A stretch of DNA of 64,000 nucleotides from Arcticibacterium sp964021845 (GCF_964021845.1 NZ_CAXHZC010000011.1:30508-94507); one strand, 5' to 3'; positions 16,131 through 26,127 are shown, numbered from the stretch's first letter. Notes: generated by a model not told the origin, from the letters alone. Numbers and translations: made by a program.

Positions 16131-17240
16131 ATGGAAAAAACGCAAGCACATGGGGCATACCTCATGCTAGAGGACGGGACTGTATTTAAAGGGAAAGCTT
16201 TAGGAAAAAAAGGTACATCGTCTGGAGAAATCTGTTTTAATACAGGTATGACGGGATATCAAGAAATCTATACCGACCCTTCTTATTCGGGACAAGTCAT
16301 CATTAACACCACTTCACATATTGGTAATTATGGTGTGAAAATGGAGTCTGAAGAGGAATCTTCAAGTGTGAAAATTAAAGGAATGGTATGTAATGCCTAT
16401 GCCGATAACTATTATTCTAGAAATACGGCTGACGGTTCTTTGCAGGAATATTTAGAGAATGCTGGTATTGTTGGTATTTGTGACGTGGACACCAGACAGA
16501 TAGTACGTCACATTAGAAATGCAGGAGTAATGAACTGTATCATTAGCTCTGAGATTGAAGACTTAGTAGCTTTAAAAGGTGAGTTAGATAAGTGCCCTTC
16601 TATGGAGGGCTTAGAGTTATCAAGTACAGTTAGTACCCAAGAACCTTACTTCTTTGGAAATGAAGCTAGCAAGTATAAGCTGGCCGTTCTTGATTTAGGC
16701 TGTAAGAATAATATTTTAAGAAGTTTTGCGGAAAGAGATTGCTATATGCAGGTTTTTAATGCAAAGACTGACTTAAAAGAAATTATGAAATGGAATCCTG
16801 ATGGTTTCTTTATCTCAAATGGTCCAGGCGACCCAGCTGCAATGGATTACGCCGTAGATACAGTAAAAGCTATGTTGGAAACCGGAAGGCCATTGTTTGG
16901 AATATGCCTTGGGCATCAAATTTTAAGTAGAGCTTGTGGAATTAAGACATATAAGATGCACAATGGGCATAGAGGATTAAACCACCCAGTAAAAAACTTG
17001 GTAACTGGAAAGTCTGAGGTAACTTCTCAAAACCATGGTTTTGCAGTAAGTGCTGATGCAGTAGCTGGCATTGATACTGTGGAAATTACCCATATAAACC
17101 TAAACGATAAAACGGTAGAAGGGCTTAAAGTTAAAGATAAGCCCGCCTTCTCTGTACAGTATCACCCTGAGGCCGCTCCAGGACCTCATGATTCAAGGTA
17201 TTTATTTGACGATTTTGTTTCTCTATTAGCCAAAGGCTAA
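16131..17240 (+). CDS. carA: Carbamoyl-phosphate synthase small subunit
   Basis: CarA hydrolyses glutamine and passes ammonia to CarB for carbamoyl phosphate synthesis (arginine and pyrimidine pathways). I chose the ATG at 16131 over the TTG one codon upstream. The product is 369 residues with the N-terminal CPSase domain (DGTVFKGKALGKKGTSSGE) and a class I glutaminase domain. The catalytic Cys259 is in FGICLGHQ; His345 and Glu347 are in YHPEAAPGPHD. carB is not in the window. The end overlaps the convergent methyltransferase gene by 4 bases. Confidence 0.97.
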   Translation: MEKTQAHGAYLMLEDGTVFKGKALGKKGTSSGEICFNTGMTGYQEIYTDPSYSGQVIINTTSHIGNYGVKMESEEESSSVKIKGMVCNAYADNYYSRNTADGSLQEYLENAGIVGICDVDTRQIVRHIRNAGVMNCIISSEIEDLVALKGELDKCPSMEGLELSSTVSTQEPYFFGNEASKYKLAVLDLGCKNNILRSFAERDCYMQVFNAKTDLKEIMKWNPDGFFISNGPGDPAAMDYAVDTVKAMLETGRPLFGICLGHQILSRACGIKTYKMHNGHRGLNHPVKNLVTGKSEVTSQNHGFAVSADAVAGIDTVEITHINLNDKTVEGLKVKDKPAFSVQYHPEAAPGPHDSRYLFDDFVSLLAKG

Positions 17241-18358
17241 TAGAGTTTATAATGATTTAACTTGCATTCTAGGCCACCATTAAACATTTGGTGCCTAGAT
17301 TCAGGTTTTAGTCCAAAGAATTTAAGAGCCTCTAAGTTTGAGCTTATTATCCAAGCTTCATGATTGGTGTAGTGTTTCTTAAGTTGGTCGCCAATATTCT
17401 TATAAAACGAATTGATTTCGTCAATTTGAAGCCTTTCGCCATAGGGAGGATTAAGAAAAACTACTCCCTTTTCTCCTATTTTTTCTGATCTAAAAAAGTC
17501 CTCTTTTCTAACTTTAATGTTTTCTTCTAAATTGGCTTTTTCTACATTGGTAGAGATGTTGTCAATGTTTTCAGTCAATAAATCTCTGCAATAGATATTG
17601 GTTTCAGATTCTTTTACGTCCCCTTCAAGTTTCTCTTTTACTTCATAAAATAAAGCTTGGTTGTAATCTGACCACCTTTGAAAGCCAAACCCTCGATTTA
17701 AGCCAGGGGCTCTGTTAGTGGCTATTAGAGCGGCCTCTATTCCAAATGTACCTGAACCTGACATAGGGTCGTAGAGGTCATCCTTTCCATTCCAGCTGGA
17801 CTTTAAAATGATTCCTGCTGCCAGCACTTCGTTTAATGGAGCTTCGTTTGAAAATGTTCTGTATCCCCTTTTATTAAGTGAGTCACCTGAAGAGTTTAAG
17901 GAAATGGTGCATTTATTATACTGAATATGGACATTGAACTGATAATCTGCATCTACGGTGTCTACATCTGGTCTACTTTTAAATTTCTTTCTAAACCTAT
18001 CTACTATGGCATCTTTAGTTTTTAGAGCTACATACTTAGAGTGGGTAAATATTTCGCCGCTAACAGTTGCGGTGAGGGAAAAGGTATCTCTTAAGCCAAA
18101 TATTTCTTCCCATTGAACAGCGAACGCTTGGTCGTATAATTCATATTCGTCATTTGCCTCAAATTCCATGATAGGTATCAAAATGCTAATGGATGTTCTT
18201 AAAGCCATATTAGCTTTCATCATTAAGGCGTCATCACCATCAAATGACACAGCTCTTTTTCTTTTTAGCATATTTACTGCACCTAGATTTTCTAGCTCCG
18301 CAAATAGTTCGTTTTCTAGTCCAGCCAAAGTCTTGGCAATCATCTGATAGTTTTCCAT
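17237..18358 (-). CDS. THUMP-domain class I SAM-dependent RNA methyltransferase (RlmL/YpsC-like)
   Basis: The 373-residue product has an N-terminal ferredoxin-like/THUMP region (about 1-155) and a Rossmann methyltransferase. SAM motif I is DPMSGSGTFGIEAAL (about 198-212) and the catalytic motif is NPPYG. This matches the 23S rRNA guanine-N2 methyltransferase family (RlmL N-terminal half, YpsC). The exact target base cannot be read from the sequence. It is divergent from thrC. The -7 element lies only five bases before its ATG. Confidence 0.9.
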   Translation of the reverse strand: MENYQMIAKTLAGLENELFAELENLGAVNMLKRKRAVSFDGDDALMMKANMALRTSISILIPIMEFEANDEYELYDQAFAVQWEEIFGLRDTFSLTATVSGEIFTHSKYVALKTKDAIVDRFRKKFKSRPDVDTVDADYQFNVHIQYNKCTISLNSSGDSLNKRGYRTFSNEAPLNEVLAAGIILKSSWNGKDDLYDPMSGSGTFGIEAALIATNRAPGLNRGFGFQRWSDYNQALFYEVKEKLEGDVKESETNIYCRDLLTENIDNISTNVEKANLEENIKVRKEDFFRSEKIGEKGVVFLNPPYGERLQIDEINSFYKNIGDQLKKHYTNHEAWIISSNLEALKFFGLKPESRHQMFNGGLECKLNHYKLY

Positions 18359-18362
18359 GCTA

Positions 18363-18395
18363 CAAAGCTAAATTTAATATCCTCATTTCTGTCAA
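18363..18395 (-). promoter_or_regulatory. Candidate promoter of the RNA methyltransferase gene
   Basis: On the minus strand TTG (18395-18393) and, 22 bases on, TAGCTTTG (18370-18363) match the Bacteroidota -33/-7 pattern. The ATG begins at 18358, so the mRNA would have almost no leader. Confidence 0.45.
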
Positions 18396-18460
18396 TTCTC
18401 TAGTCTCTTGGTGATAATTTTCCTAAAATTGCGGCGAATTAAAGCAGTTTAGGGAATACA

Positions 18461-19768
18461 ATGAGACTTTTTAGCACAAACAAGACAAGCCCATCGGTAG
18501 GAATAGAGGAAGCTATTTTTCAGGGATTACCACCGGATAATGGACTTTATCTACCAGACGAAATTCCTGTACTACCAGATACATTTTGGGAAACCTGTGG
18601 AAGTCTATCTTTTCAAGATATAGCCTTTGTTATTGCTAATGCTTTTTTTAAAGATGAAATTCTAGCAGAAGATCTAGAAGGACTTATTCAAAATTCTATG
18701 GATTTTGATGCTCCTTCTGTAAATATAGGAGATGATTTATACTGTCTAGAACTGTTTCATGGCCCTTCTATGGCATTTAAAGACTTTGGAGCAAGGTTCA
18801 TGGCCGCTGTGATGTCATACTTTTTAGAAAAGAAGAATAGGAAAGTACATATCCTAGTTGCCACTTCTGGTGATACTGGTGGAGCTGTGGCTCAAGGTTT
18901 TTATGGTCAGAGTAATATTGATGTTCATATTTTATACCCTAGCGGAAAAGTAAGTGATATTCAGGAGAAACAGCTAACCACACTTGGCGAGAATGTTAAA
19001 GCTATTGAAGTTGATGGAACTTTTGACGATTGCCAGAAACTAGTTAAGACTGCCTTTTTAGATGAAGAACTTAGAGAAAAGCTAAATTTGGCTTCAGCCA
19101 ATTCAATTAATATTGCCAGGCTAATTCCTCAAGCATTCTACTTTGTTTATGCCTATTCTAGATTAAAGGAGAAGCATTTACCTGTAGTATTTAGTGTGCC
19201 TAGCGGCAATTTTGGCAATTTAAGTGCTGGGGTTATTGCCCATAAGATGGGAATGCCCGTTTATAGGTTTGTCGCGGCTACTAATGTTAATAAAGTAGTG
19301 CCTGAATATTTAAAATCAGGGAACTATGAGGCTATTGAACCTTCTATTAGTACTATTTCAAATGCTATGGATGTAGGGAATCCTAGTAACTTCCCTAGAT
19401 TGAAGGCTTTATTTGGTGATGAATTTGAAGATTTAGCTGCTTCTGTTTCTGGATATTCATACACAGATGAAGAAACAAAAGAAGGAATATTAGAAGTTAA
19501 GAAATTGTATGATTATGTGGTTTGTCCGCATACTGCCATTGCCTATTTGGGTTTAACTAAATATTTGGAAACTATTGAAGAGCCAGTTTCTGGAGTTTTC
19601 TTATCAACAGCTCATTATGCTAAATTCCTTCCTGATATGGAACAAGTTCTTGGTGATGGCTTGCCTGTTCCAGAGCGTTTGGAAGACTTGTTGGATAAAA
19701 CTAAAGTAGCCTTAGAAATGAAACCAGACTATAAGGTTTTTAGAAGTTACTTGGATGATTTAATCTAG
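18461..19768 (+). CDS. thrC: Threonine synthase
   Basis: The enzyme converts O-phosphohomoserine to threonine using PLP. The 435-residue product begins with the typical N-terminal FSTNKTSPSVGIEEAIFQGL and has the PLP-lysine motif GPSMAFKDFGARFM (Lys107). The phosphate-binding TSGDTGGAVAQGF block and SVPSGNFGN are also seen. thrA and thrB are not in the window. It ends 3 bases from the convergent next gene. Confidence 0.97.
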   Translation: MRLFSTNKTSPSVGIEEAIFQGLPPDNGLYLPDEIPVLPDTFWETCGSLSFQDIAFVIANAFFKDEILAEDLEGLIQNSMDFDAPSVNIGDDLYCLELFHGPSMAFKDFGARFMAAVMSYFLEKKNRKVHILVATSGDTGGAVAQGFYGQSNIDVHILYPSGKVSDIQEKQLTTLGENVKAIEVDGTFDDCQKLVKTAFLDEELREKLNLASANSINIARLIPQAFYFVYAYSRLKEKHLPVVFSVPSGNFGNLSAGVIAHKMGMPVYRFVAATNVNKVVPEYLKSGNYEAIEPSISTISNAMDVGNPSNFPRLKALFGDEFEDLAASVSGYSYTDEETKEGILEVKKLYDYVVCPHTAIAYLGLTKYLETIEEPVSGVFLSTAHYAKFLPDMEQVLGDGLPVPERLEDLLDKTKVALEMKPDYKVFRSYLDDLI

Positions 19769-19771
19769 TAT

Positions 19772-20494
19772 TTACTGTCGCTCTAAAGAAAAGAGGGCAC
19801 TGTTAATACGCTTGTTTAATTCTATTTCTTCCACAGTAGAAGTGTAAGATGGAATGCCGTTTATTTCCGCTTTCTGTTTATGAGGATATTGTACACCGTC
19901 AACCTCCTTGTAGTCAGAGTAATAGATTGATAGTTCGCCATTTGCGTTAAATTCAACGCTTTTTACTATTTGGAAGTTTTGTTTGTTGATATAAAAATCC
20001 TTTTTACCGACAATATTATTTTTCATGAAAATATGGTCTGGCTTAAGAATTGATAGGGCGTAGCATGGAATCCCGTTAATAAGAGTATCACTTCCTTTTG
20101 ATAGTTCATATTGGTTTTTATAGCTTTTGAAAATAGGGTCAGGGAAATCTTCAATAGTATTTAGCAGGTCTCCCATGTCCTCCTCTAAAAGCACCTCGTA
20201 TTTCATAGTAATGGGGTTGGTAGCCCAACCTTGTCTTCCATCATAACAAGCAGTTATTTCTATGCCTTCGTAACTAAGTGTTGATTTATATGCAGGTCCT
20301 TTTTGAATGGTAGTAGTTTGATAAGTAACGTCGTTTGTAACTACTTTTTTTACCTCCTTCATGCTGTTTAGCCTAGTCAAGGTAACTTTGCCTCCTTTTT
20401 TCTCAATGTAGGTATCTACAAGTTCTTCTAGCGTTTGGCCGAAGGTTAAATTGGACACAGAAATACAAAGGGATATTATAAATACTCGTAACAT
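19772..20494 (-). CDS. Secreted LolA-like (outer membrane lipoprotein-sorting-like) protein
   Basis: I chose the ATG at 20494, since a TTG 12 bases upstream would precede a poorer signal. The 240-residue product starts with a signal peptide (MLRVFIISLCISVSNLTFGQ) and then TLEELVDTYIEKKGG, typical of small periplasmic proteins with a LolA-like half-barrel in Bacteroidota. Blocks such as YKSTLSYEGIEITACYDGRQ and GWATNP fit this group. Function is unknown. A 36-bp inverted repeat lies just upstream. Confidence 0.7.
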   Translation of the reverse strand: MLRVFIISLCISVSNLTFGQTLEELVDTYIEKKGGKVTLTRLNSMKEVKKVVTNDVTYQTTTIQKGPAYKSTLSYEGIEITACYDGRQGWATNPITMKYEVLLEEDMGDLLNTIEDFPDPIFKSYKNQYELSKGSDTLINGIPCYALSILKPDHIFMKNNIVGKKDFYINKQNFQIVKSVEFNANGELSIYYSDYKEVDGVQYPHKQKAEINGIPSYTSTVEEIELNKRINSALFSLERQ

Positions 20495-20504
20495 TCTATA
20501 AGAC

Positions 20505-20540
20505 AAATTTTAAAAGCTCATTAATGAGCTTTCAAAATTT
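20505..20540. repeat. 36-bp near-perfect inverted repeat between glgB and the LolA-like gene
   Basis: AAATTTT/AAAATTT arms flank a perfect 20-bp palindrome centred on CTCATTAATGAG; only one pair is mismatched. It lies 30 bases after the glgB stop and 10 bases before the next ATG on the minus strand. It may be a terminator-like hairpin or an operator. It lacks a clear long U-run. Confidence 0.6.
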
Positions 20541-20570
20541 GAACCAGTTTTTTGATATAAAATGTTAACG

Positions 20571-22457
20571 TTACTTTCCTTTGAAAATTATACCCGCTAA
20601 AGGAGGTAAATCTAAAGTAACTGAATACTCTAGACCGTGATATGGAGCTTTTTTAGCTTTAAAAGACCCATTCCCAACTCCTGAACCTCCATAGAGTCCA
20701 TTGTCACTGTTAAGTATTTCTTCATAGGTACCAGCATTGTCTACACCGAGTTGGTAAGACTGTCTAGGCACTGGGGTCATATTTAGCACTATATATACCT
20801 CTTCTGTTTCTGTTTTTCTTTTATAAAACAATACAGAATTTTCTTCGTCTGTGGTGTCTATCCATTGGAAAGCAGTATGACTAAACTGATTTAAGGTCAA
20901 AGACTTTTCTGTCTTATAAACGTTGTTTAAACCTTTAATGAGTTCTGTCATTCCTTTATTCAGCGGATTCTCAAGTTCATGCCAATCTAAGCTATTCTTA
21001 AAGTCCCATTCTGCTTTTTGACCAAATTCACCTCCCATAAATAGTAGTTTAGCACCAGGGTGTGTAAACATGTAAGTGTAGAGTAATCTTAAGTTTGCAA
21101 ATTTTTGCCAATCATCTCCGGGCATTTTGTCTAAGAGAGAGCCTTTTCCATATACTACCTCATCATGAGAGAGTGGTAGCATAAAGTTCTCCGTAAAAGC
21201 ATATACTGTACTGAAAGTAATGTCTTTTTGGTGAAATTTCCTGAAGGCTGAATCTTTTTCAAAGTAGGCTAAAGTGTCATTCATCCAGCCCATCATCCAC
21301 TTCATACCAAAGCCTAAACCTCCACTATACGTAGGTCTTGAAACACCCGGGAAAGCTGTTGATTCTTCGGCAATGGTTTGTGTACCTGGGTAAGAAGCAT
21401 AAACTTCTTCATTAATTTCTTTTAGAAGGGATATAACTTCAAGGTTTTCACGCCCACCATGTATATTAGGTATCCATTCGCCTTCGTTTCTTGAATAATC
21501 TCTGTAAAGCATAGAAGCTACAGCGTCCACCCTCAAACCGTCAACATGAAATCTATCTAGCCAAAAAAGGGCGTTACTGATGAGGAAAGACCTTACTTCA
21601 AACCTACCGTAGTTGAAAATATAGCTTTTCCAGTCAGGATGATAACCTTCATGTGGGTTTTCGTGTTCATATAATGCGGTTCCATCAAATCGGAATAAAC
21701 CATTTGCGTCACCAGGGAAATGAGAAGGGACCCAGTCTAAAATTACACCAATATCATTTTTATGAAGCTCTTCAATCAAGAACATTAAGTCTTGAGGATT
21801 GCCAAAAATGCTACTAGCAGCAAAGTATCCCGTTACTTGATATCCCCAGCTTGGTTCGTATGGGTGATGCATTATCGGCATAAGCTCCACATGCGTAAAG
21901 CCCATCTCTTTCACATAAGGAACCAGGTCTCTCGCTATTTCTCTATAGCTCAGTCTTCTGTCATTATCAGAAGGGTCTCTTTTCCAAGAACCTAAATGAA
22001 CTTCATACACAGAGTAGGCAGAATCTAAAGAGTTTTTGTCTTTCCTTATATCCATCCAGTTTTTATCACTCCACTCATAATAAGTGTCCCAAACTATACT
22101 GGCAGTTTTAGGTGGTTTTTCCCACATAAGAGCAAAAGGATCTGCCTTTTCAAGCTCTTCGCCTGTATTAGATTTGATAAAATACTTATAGACTTGACCA
22201 TTGCCAATATCAGGGATGAATGTCTCCCATATTCCAGACTGATCCCATCTTGGGCTTAGTTCGTTTGAAGTTTTATTCCAACCATTAAAATCACCTATTA
22301 CAGCAATTTTTTCTGCATTTGGAGCCCAAACTGCAAAATAAGTGCCTTTCTGTCCATCGTTATCAACTACATGAGAGCCTAGTTTTTCGTAAAGCTTGTA
22401 GTGTTTTCCGGATTTGAAAAGGTGAATATCATAATCGGATAATAAGCTAAAGGACAT
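20571..22457 (-). CDS. glgB: 1,4-alpha-glucan branching enzyme (GH13)
   Basis: GlgB introduces alpha-1,6 branches into glycogen. The 628-residue product has an N-terminal CBM48-like domain (about 25-120; YFAVWAPNAEKIAVIGDFNG) and a GH13 barrel. Catalytic residues are visible as Asp311 (LRVDAVASML), Glu364 (TIAEESTAF) and Asp432 (LSHDEVVYGKGS). The C-terminal beta domain ends LPPLAGIIFKGK. No other glg genes are adjacent; it lies between the LolA-like gene and a polysaccharide group on the same strand. Confidence 0.97.
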   Translation of the reverse strand: MSFSLLSDYDIHLFKSGKHYKLYEKLGSHVVDNDGQKGTYFAVWAPNAEKIAVIGDFNGWNKTSNELSPRWDQSGIWETFIPDIGNGQVYKYFIKSNTGEELEKADPFALMWEKPPKTASIVWDTYYEWSDKNWMDIRKDKNSLDSAYSVYEVHLGSWKRDPSDNDRRLSYREIARDLVPYVKEMGFTHVELMPIMHHPYEPSWGYQVTGYFAASSIFGNPQDLMFLIEELHKNDIGVILDWVPSHFPGDANGLFRFDGTALYEHENPHEGYHPDWKSYIFNYGRFEVRSFLISNALFWLDRFHVDGLRVDAVASMLYRDYSRNEGEWIPNIHGGRENLEVISLLKEINEEVYASYPGTQTIAEESTAFPGVSRPTYSGGLGFGMKWMMGWMNDTLAYFEKDSAFRKFHQKDITFSTVYAFTENFMLPLSHDEVVYGKGSLLDKMPGDDWQKFANLRLLYTYMFTHPGAKLLFMGGEFGQKAEWDFKNSLDWHELENPLNKGMTELIKGLNNVYKTEKSLTLNQFSHTAFQWIDTTDEENSVLFYKRKTETEEVYIVLNMTPVPRQSYQLGVDNAGTYEEILNSDNGLYGGSGVGNGSFKAKKAPYHGLEYSVTLDLPPLAGIIFKGK

Positions 22458-22499
22458 AAATTAAAGGTTTTAAGTTATATTATTTAAATAGGGATTCTT

Positions 22500-23564
22500 C
22501 TAGACTTTAAACTGTAACATCTTTTTCTCAATGAAACGCCATGAAAGATAAGCAACACAAATAACTATGGCACATATAAAGATGAGTTTTTCCCAACTAA
22601 TTTCTTTTTGCTGATTTATGAAATAGTTGAATATTGGCATATGGAAAATATACATCCCATAGGAAATGTCGTTTCCGCGTAATAATTTATTGCTTAATGA
22701 AGGAGCTGTATAAGTTAAAGAAATGGTAGCTATACCTAATAGTGTAGCTCCTAAAAATCCATAGGCCGATACTTCATATATGTTATCAAAAAGACCCAGC
22801 CAATTTCTGAATATTAGCGTATAGCTTACAAAAAAAACTAACCAGAAAAGCCCTTTATTTTTAAGGAACTTTGAAATAAATTCAAAATTTATATAAATCA
22901 AAATACCAATACAGAAGAAATAGAGATAGTTAAAGAGTATAACACCCATGATATTTCCTGCCATTTCGCTTTCTAAAATGACAGTTTTTTGATAGCTGGC
23001 ATAAACTAAGGAGAGTAAACCTAGAAACAGGAAAGTTAAGTTTTGAACAAGCTTTGTTTTACGCCATTTAAATACGGAAAGGAATAAGAGTGGTAAGAAA
23101 AAGTAATACTGAAGTTCTACAGAAATAGACCATAAGCTACCGTTAGGGTGACCTACACCCCAAGTTGCTAGCGAAGGCATTTTATAAAATTGGAAAATAC
23201 TAAGCTGAGCAGCTATCCACAACCAAAATGAAGCTGAAAAGAAATCGGGAAATGTTAATTCATTTGAGCTTGCAAGTAAGATTACCGTAAAAAGTAAGCA
23301 GATAAATAGGGCCGGGAAGATTCTAATCAAACGGTTTTTAAAGTATCGTTTTAGGTCATGGCTATTCCTTTCAATTGATTTATAAATCAAAAAACCACTT
23401 ATGGTAAAGAAAATAGGAACACCGGGGAAGTAAGAAATTACTGCCTTTATTTTATCTTGATAAACGCTGTTTAGATTAAAATGAGTAAGGGCGTGATAAA
23501 TTAGGACTTGCAATGCTGCCACAAGTCTAATAAGGTCAAAATTGTTTACTCTGGCTGAGTTCAA
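22500..23564 (-). CDS. Acyltransferase family 3 membrane protein (OafA-like)
   Basis: Family members transfer acyl groups onto polysaccharides or lipids at the inner membrane. The 354-residue product has about ten hydrophobic segments and the N-terminal signature NNFDLIRLVAALQVLIYHAL with His24. A second block reads GVPIFFTISGFLIYKSIERN and ends KRYFKNRLIRIFPAL, as in family 3. It overlaps the next upstream gene by 4 bases, so the two are coupled. It most likely decorates a surface glycan made by the neighbours. Confidence 0.88.
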   Translation of the reverse strand: MNSARVNNFDLIRLVAALQVLIYHALTHFNLNSVYQDKIKAVISYFPGVPIFFTISGFLIYKSIERNSHDLKRYFKNRLIRIFPALFICLLFTVILLASSNELTFPDFFSASFWLWIAAQLSIFQFYKMPSLATWGVGHPNGSLWSISVELQYYFFLPLLFLSVFKWRKTKLVQNLTFLFLGLLSLVYASYQKTVILESEMAGNIMGVILFNYLYFFCIGILIYINFEFISKFLKNKGLFWLVFFVSYTLIFRNWLGLFDNIYEVSAYGFLGATLLGIATISLTYTAPSLSNKLLRGNDISYGMYIFHMPIFNYFINQQKEISWEKLIFICAIVICVAYLSWRFIEKKMLQFKV

Positions 23565-24904
23565 GTAGTTTTCGGTTTGATGATGCTGTTATTTATGGCC
23601 GGCATAAATCTACAAACTAAAGCAAAGAAAGTCCACCTGTTGTAATCAATGATTAGCCCATTGGTAAATGTAAAAACAAAAAAGTAGATAAAACCATACG
23701 CTGCAAATTCGCTAATTATGCTGGTGGGTTTCCTGATTTCTATATAGCAATATTTTAACATAAGGTAGAAAAAGACGCCAAATAAGAGAAAGCCGACTAA
23801 GCCGTAGGAATTAAAAACCTCCACGATTGGAACATCTACATAAAAAGCGTAATAGCCATTACCGAAAATTAGATTGAGGTATCTCCCTTCTTCAAAATTC
23901 TCTGCTAAATCCTCTGCCATTCTGTTGAGAATTTCCACTCGTCCTGCTGCGGATAGGTCAACCTGCACGGAGCCTTTACTATACCACTTATCATCTACTT
24001 CTTCCGGTATAAAAGTATTAACTAACTTTTCTAGCCTTCGCTGGACAAATCGATAACCTAGATCAAGAATTGCTTCATTCTGTCGAATGAAATCGATGCC
24101 CTTCACTGACATAAAAATTACAATAAGCCATACGTACCATTTGGTAAACAGAAATTTAATTTTATTCCAGATTGTGCGAGCGTTATGGTTAAACCAAATA
24201 AAGCAACAGACAAAAAGAAAGCCAGAGATGATGGAGGACATGGCTTGAGCCAATATTAAAACGGCAAAAAAGAATATCAAAGCGAAAGTTGTGGCATACC
24301 TCCAAAGCTTCCTGCTTTCATATTTGAGGTAAATGAAACCAGCCACAATTCCAAAAAAAGCACCCCTTCCAAAAATATGTGGATTACCCATTGCTTCCAT
24401 TTCAGAAGAGTCACCATAAGAAATAGCGAAACGCTGTCCGAGAGAATAATTAGGGTTCTTTATAACAAAATAGACAAGACCTACAGAACCAAGAATAGAG
24501 AGGCCGATACATATCTTTAAGAAGTTCATTCTTAAATAGGACTCCCGGACAGTCATAAGGTAAAAATAGAAATAAAGAACAATCCCGATGACGAAGTAGT
24601 CGTAAATGAAAAGCATAATAGACATATATCTGTATGCTGGGTAAATAATCATATAAAGTATGACCATAACCAAGAAAGATATACCTAGAAAAACTAAAGG
24701 GGTGTCATTTATGTAGAGTGACTTGAAGTTTCTAAAGGGAAGTGCAAGAAAAATAGCCCCAAACATGAATAATGTAGAGAAAGCTGTACTGTTAGGAGCA
24801 AGGCCTATTCCATCTCTTATGGCGTAATTAAGCGGGCCACTACAGAAAACCATGCTAATGGCAAATGCATCTCTGTGTTTTAATATGAAGTTTAGCAATC
24901 TCAT
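23561..24904 (-). CDS. O-antigen ligase/polymerase-like polytopic membrane protein
   Basis: The 447-residue product has about ten or eleven membrane segments. A large periplasmic loop of about 70 residues near 275-345 contains RRLEKLVNTFIPEEVD and AAGRVEILNRMAEDL. This topology, with a loop before the last segments followed by GLVGFLLFGVFFYLML, fits the Wzy/WaaL-like O-antigen ligase family. No catalytic residue is certain. It lies between the acyltransferase and GT4 genes and likely acts on the same glycan. Confidence 0.7.
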   Translation of the reverse strand: MRLLNFILKHRDAFAISMVFCSGPLNYAIRDGIGLAPNSTAFSTLFMFGAIFLALPFRNFKSLYINDTPLVFLGISFLVMVILYMIIYPAYRYMSIMLFIYDYFVIGIVLYFYFYLMTVRESYLRMNFLKICIGLSILGSVGLVYFVIKNPNYSLGQRFAISYGDSSEMEAMGNPHIFGRGAFFGIVAGFIYLKYESRKLWRYATTFALIFFFAVLILAQAMSSIISGFLFVCCFIWFNHNARTIWNKIKFLFTKWYVWLIVIFMSVKGIDFIRQNEAILDLGYRFVQRRLEKLVNTFIPEEVDDKWYSKGSVQVDLSAAGRVEILNRMAEDLAENFEEGRYLNLIFGNGYYAFYVDVPIVEVFNSYGLVGFLLFGVFFYLMLKYCYIEIRKPTSIISEFAAYGFIYFFVFTFTNGLIIDYNRWTFFALVCRFMPAINNSIIKPKTT

Positions 24905-26044
24905 TTAAGCGTTATGCAGTTTTAAATAACCCTCATACATCTCTTTAGCCACATTTTCAGGAGAAAAACTCGCTATCATTTCTTTAGATTTTAATCCAAA
25001 TTCAGTTATTTTTTCGGGCTTGTCTACAAAGAACTGCATGGCATCTTTTAGCTCCTTTTCAGCGTAGGCATCGAAGGTAAATCCATTTTCATTGATTCTT
25101 ACTAAATCAGCAGAAGAGCCTGATTGTTCTGAGACAATCACTGGCATTTCGCAAACCATAGCCTCATTAGTAACCAAACCCCATGGTTCGGAGTAGCTTG
25201 GTAAAACAAGAATATCTGCAAGTGCAAGTTTTTTAGGAACTCCATGCCACTCTTGAGGCGGTAAAATAAATAAGCCTTTCAAGTTGCCATATTTTGCCAA
25301 GATATCTTTTTTCAATGGCCCATCGCCCACAAGAATAAGTCCCCAATCTTGAGCATGTGTCAATTTTTTGTAAGACTCTATAAGGCGGATAAGGTTTTTG
25401 ATATCCAGAAAACGTCCCACAAAAATGAAATTGTGCTTGGAGTATCCTTTTCTTTCTTCTTTAAACTCCTTAGACTCTTTATGTTTTATGTGAATATCAG
25501 CAACAAGCCTATTGTTGACCGAATTGCGTCGCATCAAAATTTTAGTTTCGGGAGCACCAAGCTTTAGCATATAGTCGGCAGACTTCTTGCCATAACAAAA
25601 AAAACCATCAGCAAAAAAAACAATGATTTTCTTAATGAGCTCAGCGTACCACTTATTTGGATTGTCTGATTCAGTAGAGTCCACCGCCAGTACCACCTTA
25701 ATTCCCATCAGTTTGGCTATAAAGTGTATTGTCACCATGGCAGGTTCATAATAGCCAGGTAGTGTAATAACCGTAGGTTTTAAAAGCCTTAGTCTTTTAA
25801 ATACTTGCTTTACTCTGTCAAGATACTTTGTGTTTTCATAAACATCATCATAAAGTAGTTCATACTCGTACGTATGGATAGAGGTATCAGCTTCCCCAAA
25901 ATCTAAGCGAGATTTTTCATACTTCGCGGTTTGAATAATGTGAAGCGAGTCTTCAGGTTTCCCTTTGACAATGTTTTCTAGCTCCTGAAAAATTCCTGCT
26001 TTGTAATGTGACCAAAGAAACTGATGAATCAGTAAAATCCGCAT
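24905..26044 (-). CDS. Glycosyltransferase family 4 protein
   Basis: The 379-residue product is a GT-B glycosyltransferase. The C-terminal half has the nucleotide-sugar motif SEPWGLVTNEAMVCEMPVIV (E-x7-E type) and FVGRFLDIKNLIRLIESYKK, typical of GT4. Donor and acceptor are not predictable. It abuts the O-antigen ligase-like gene with no gap and heads the minus-strand polysaccharide group. Confidence 0.92.
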   Translation of the reverse strand: MRILLIHQFLWSHYKAGIFQELENIVKGKPEDSLHIIQTAKYEKSRLDFGEADTSIHTYEYELLYDDVYENTKYLDRVKQVFKRLRLLKPTVITLPGYYEPAMVTIHFIAKLMGIKVVLAVDSTESDNPNKWYAELIKKIIVFFADGFFCYGKKSADYMLKLGAPETKILMRRNSVNNRLVADIHIKHKESKEFKEERKGYSKHNFIFVGRFLDIKNLIRLIESYKKLTHAQDWGLILVGDGPLKKDILAKYGNLKGLFILPPQEWHGVPKKLALADILVLPSYSEPWGLVTNEAMVCEMPVIVSEQSGSSADLVRINENGFTFDAYAEKELKDAMQFFVDKPEKITEFGLKSKEMIASFSPENVAKEMYEGYLKLHNA

Positions 26045-26072
26045 TTATGCACTTTAAGTTTCGGTGTTTAGG

Positions 26073-26080
26073 CAAATTTA
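26073..26080 (-). promoter_or_regulatory. -7 element for the GT4 gene
   Basis: On the minus strand TAAATTTG matches TAnnTTTG; it lies 28 bases before the GT4 ATG at 26044. No convincing -33 TTG is seen at the expected distance. Confidence 0.4.
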
Positions 26081-26127
26081 GGAATAAAAATATAGGACTT
26101 TGAATGCGAATGCGAAAAACAAAAAAT

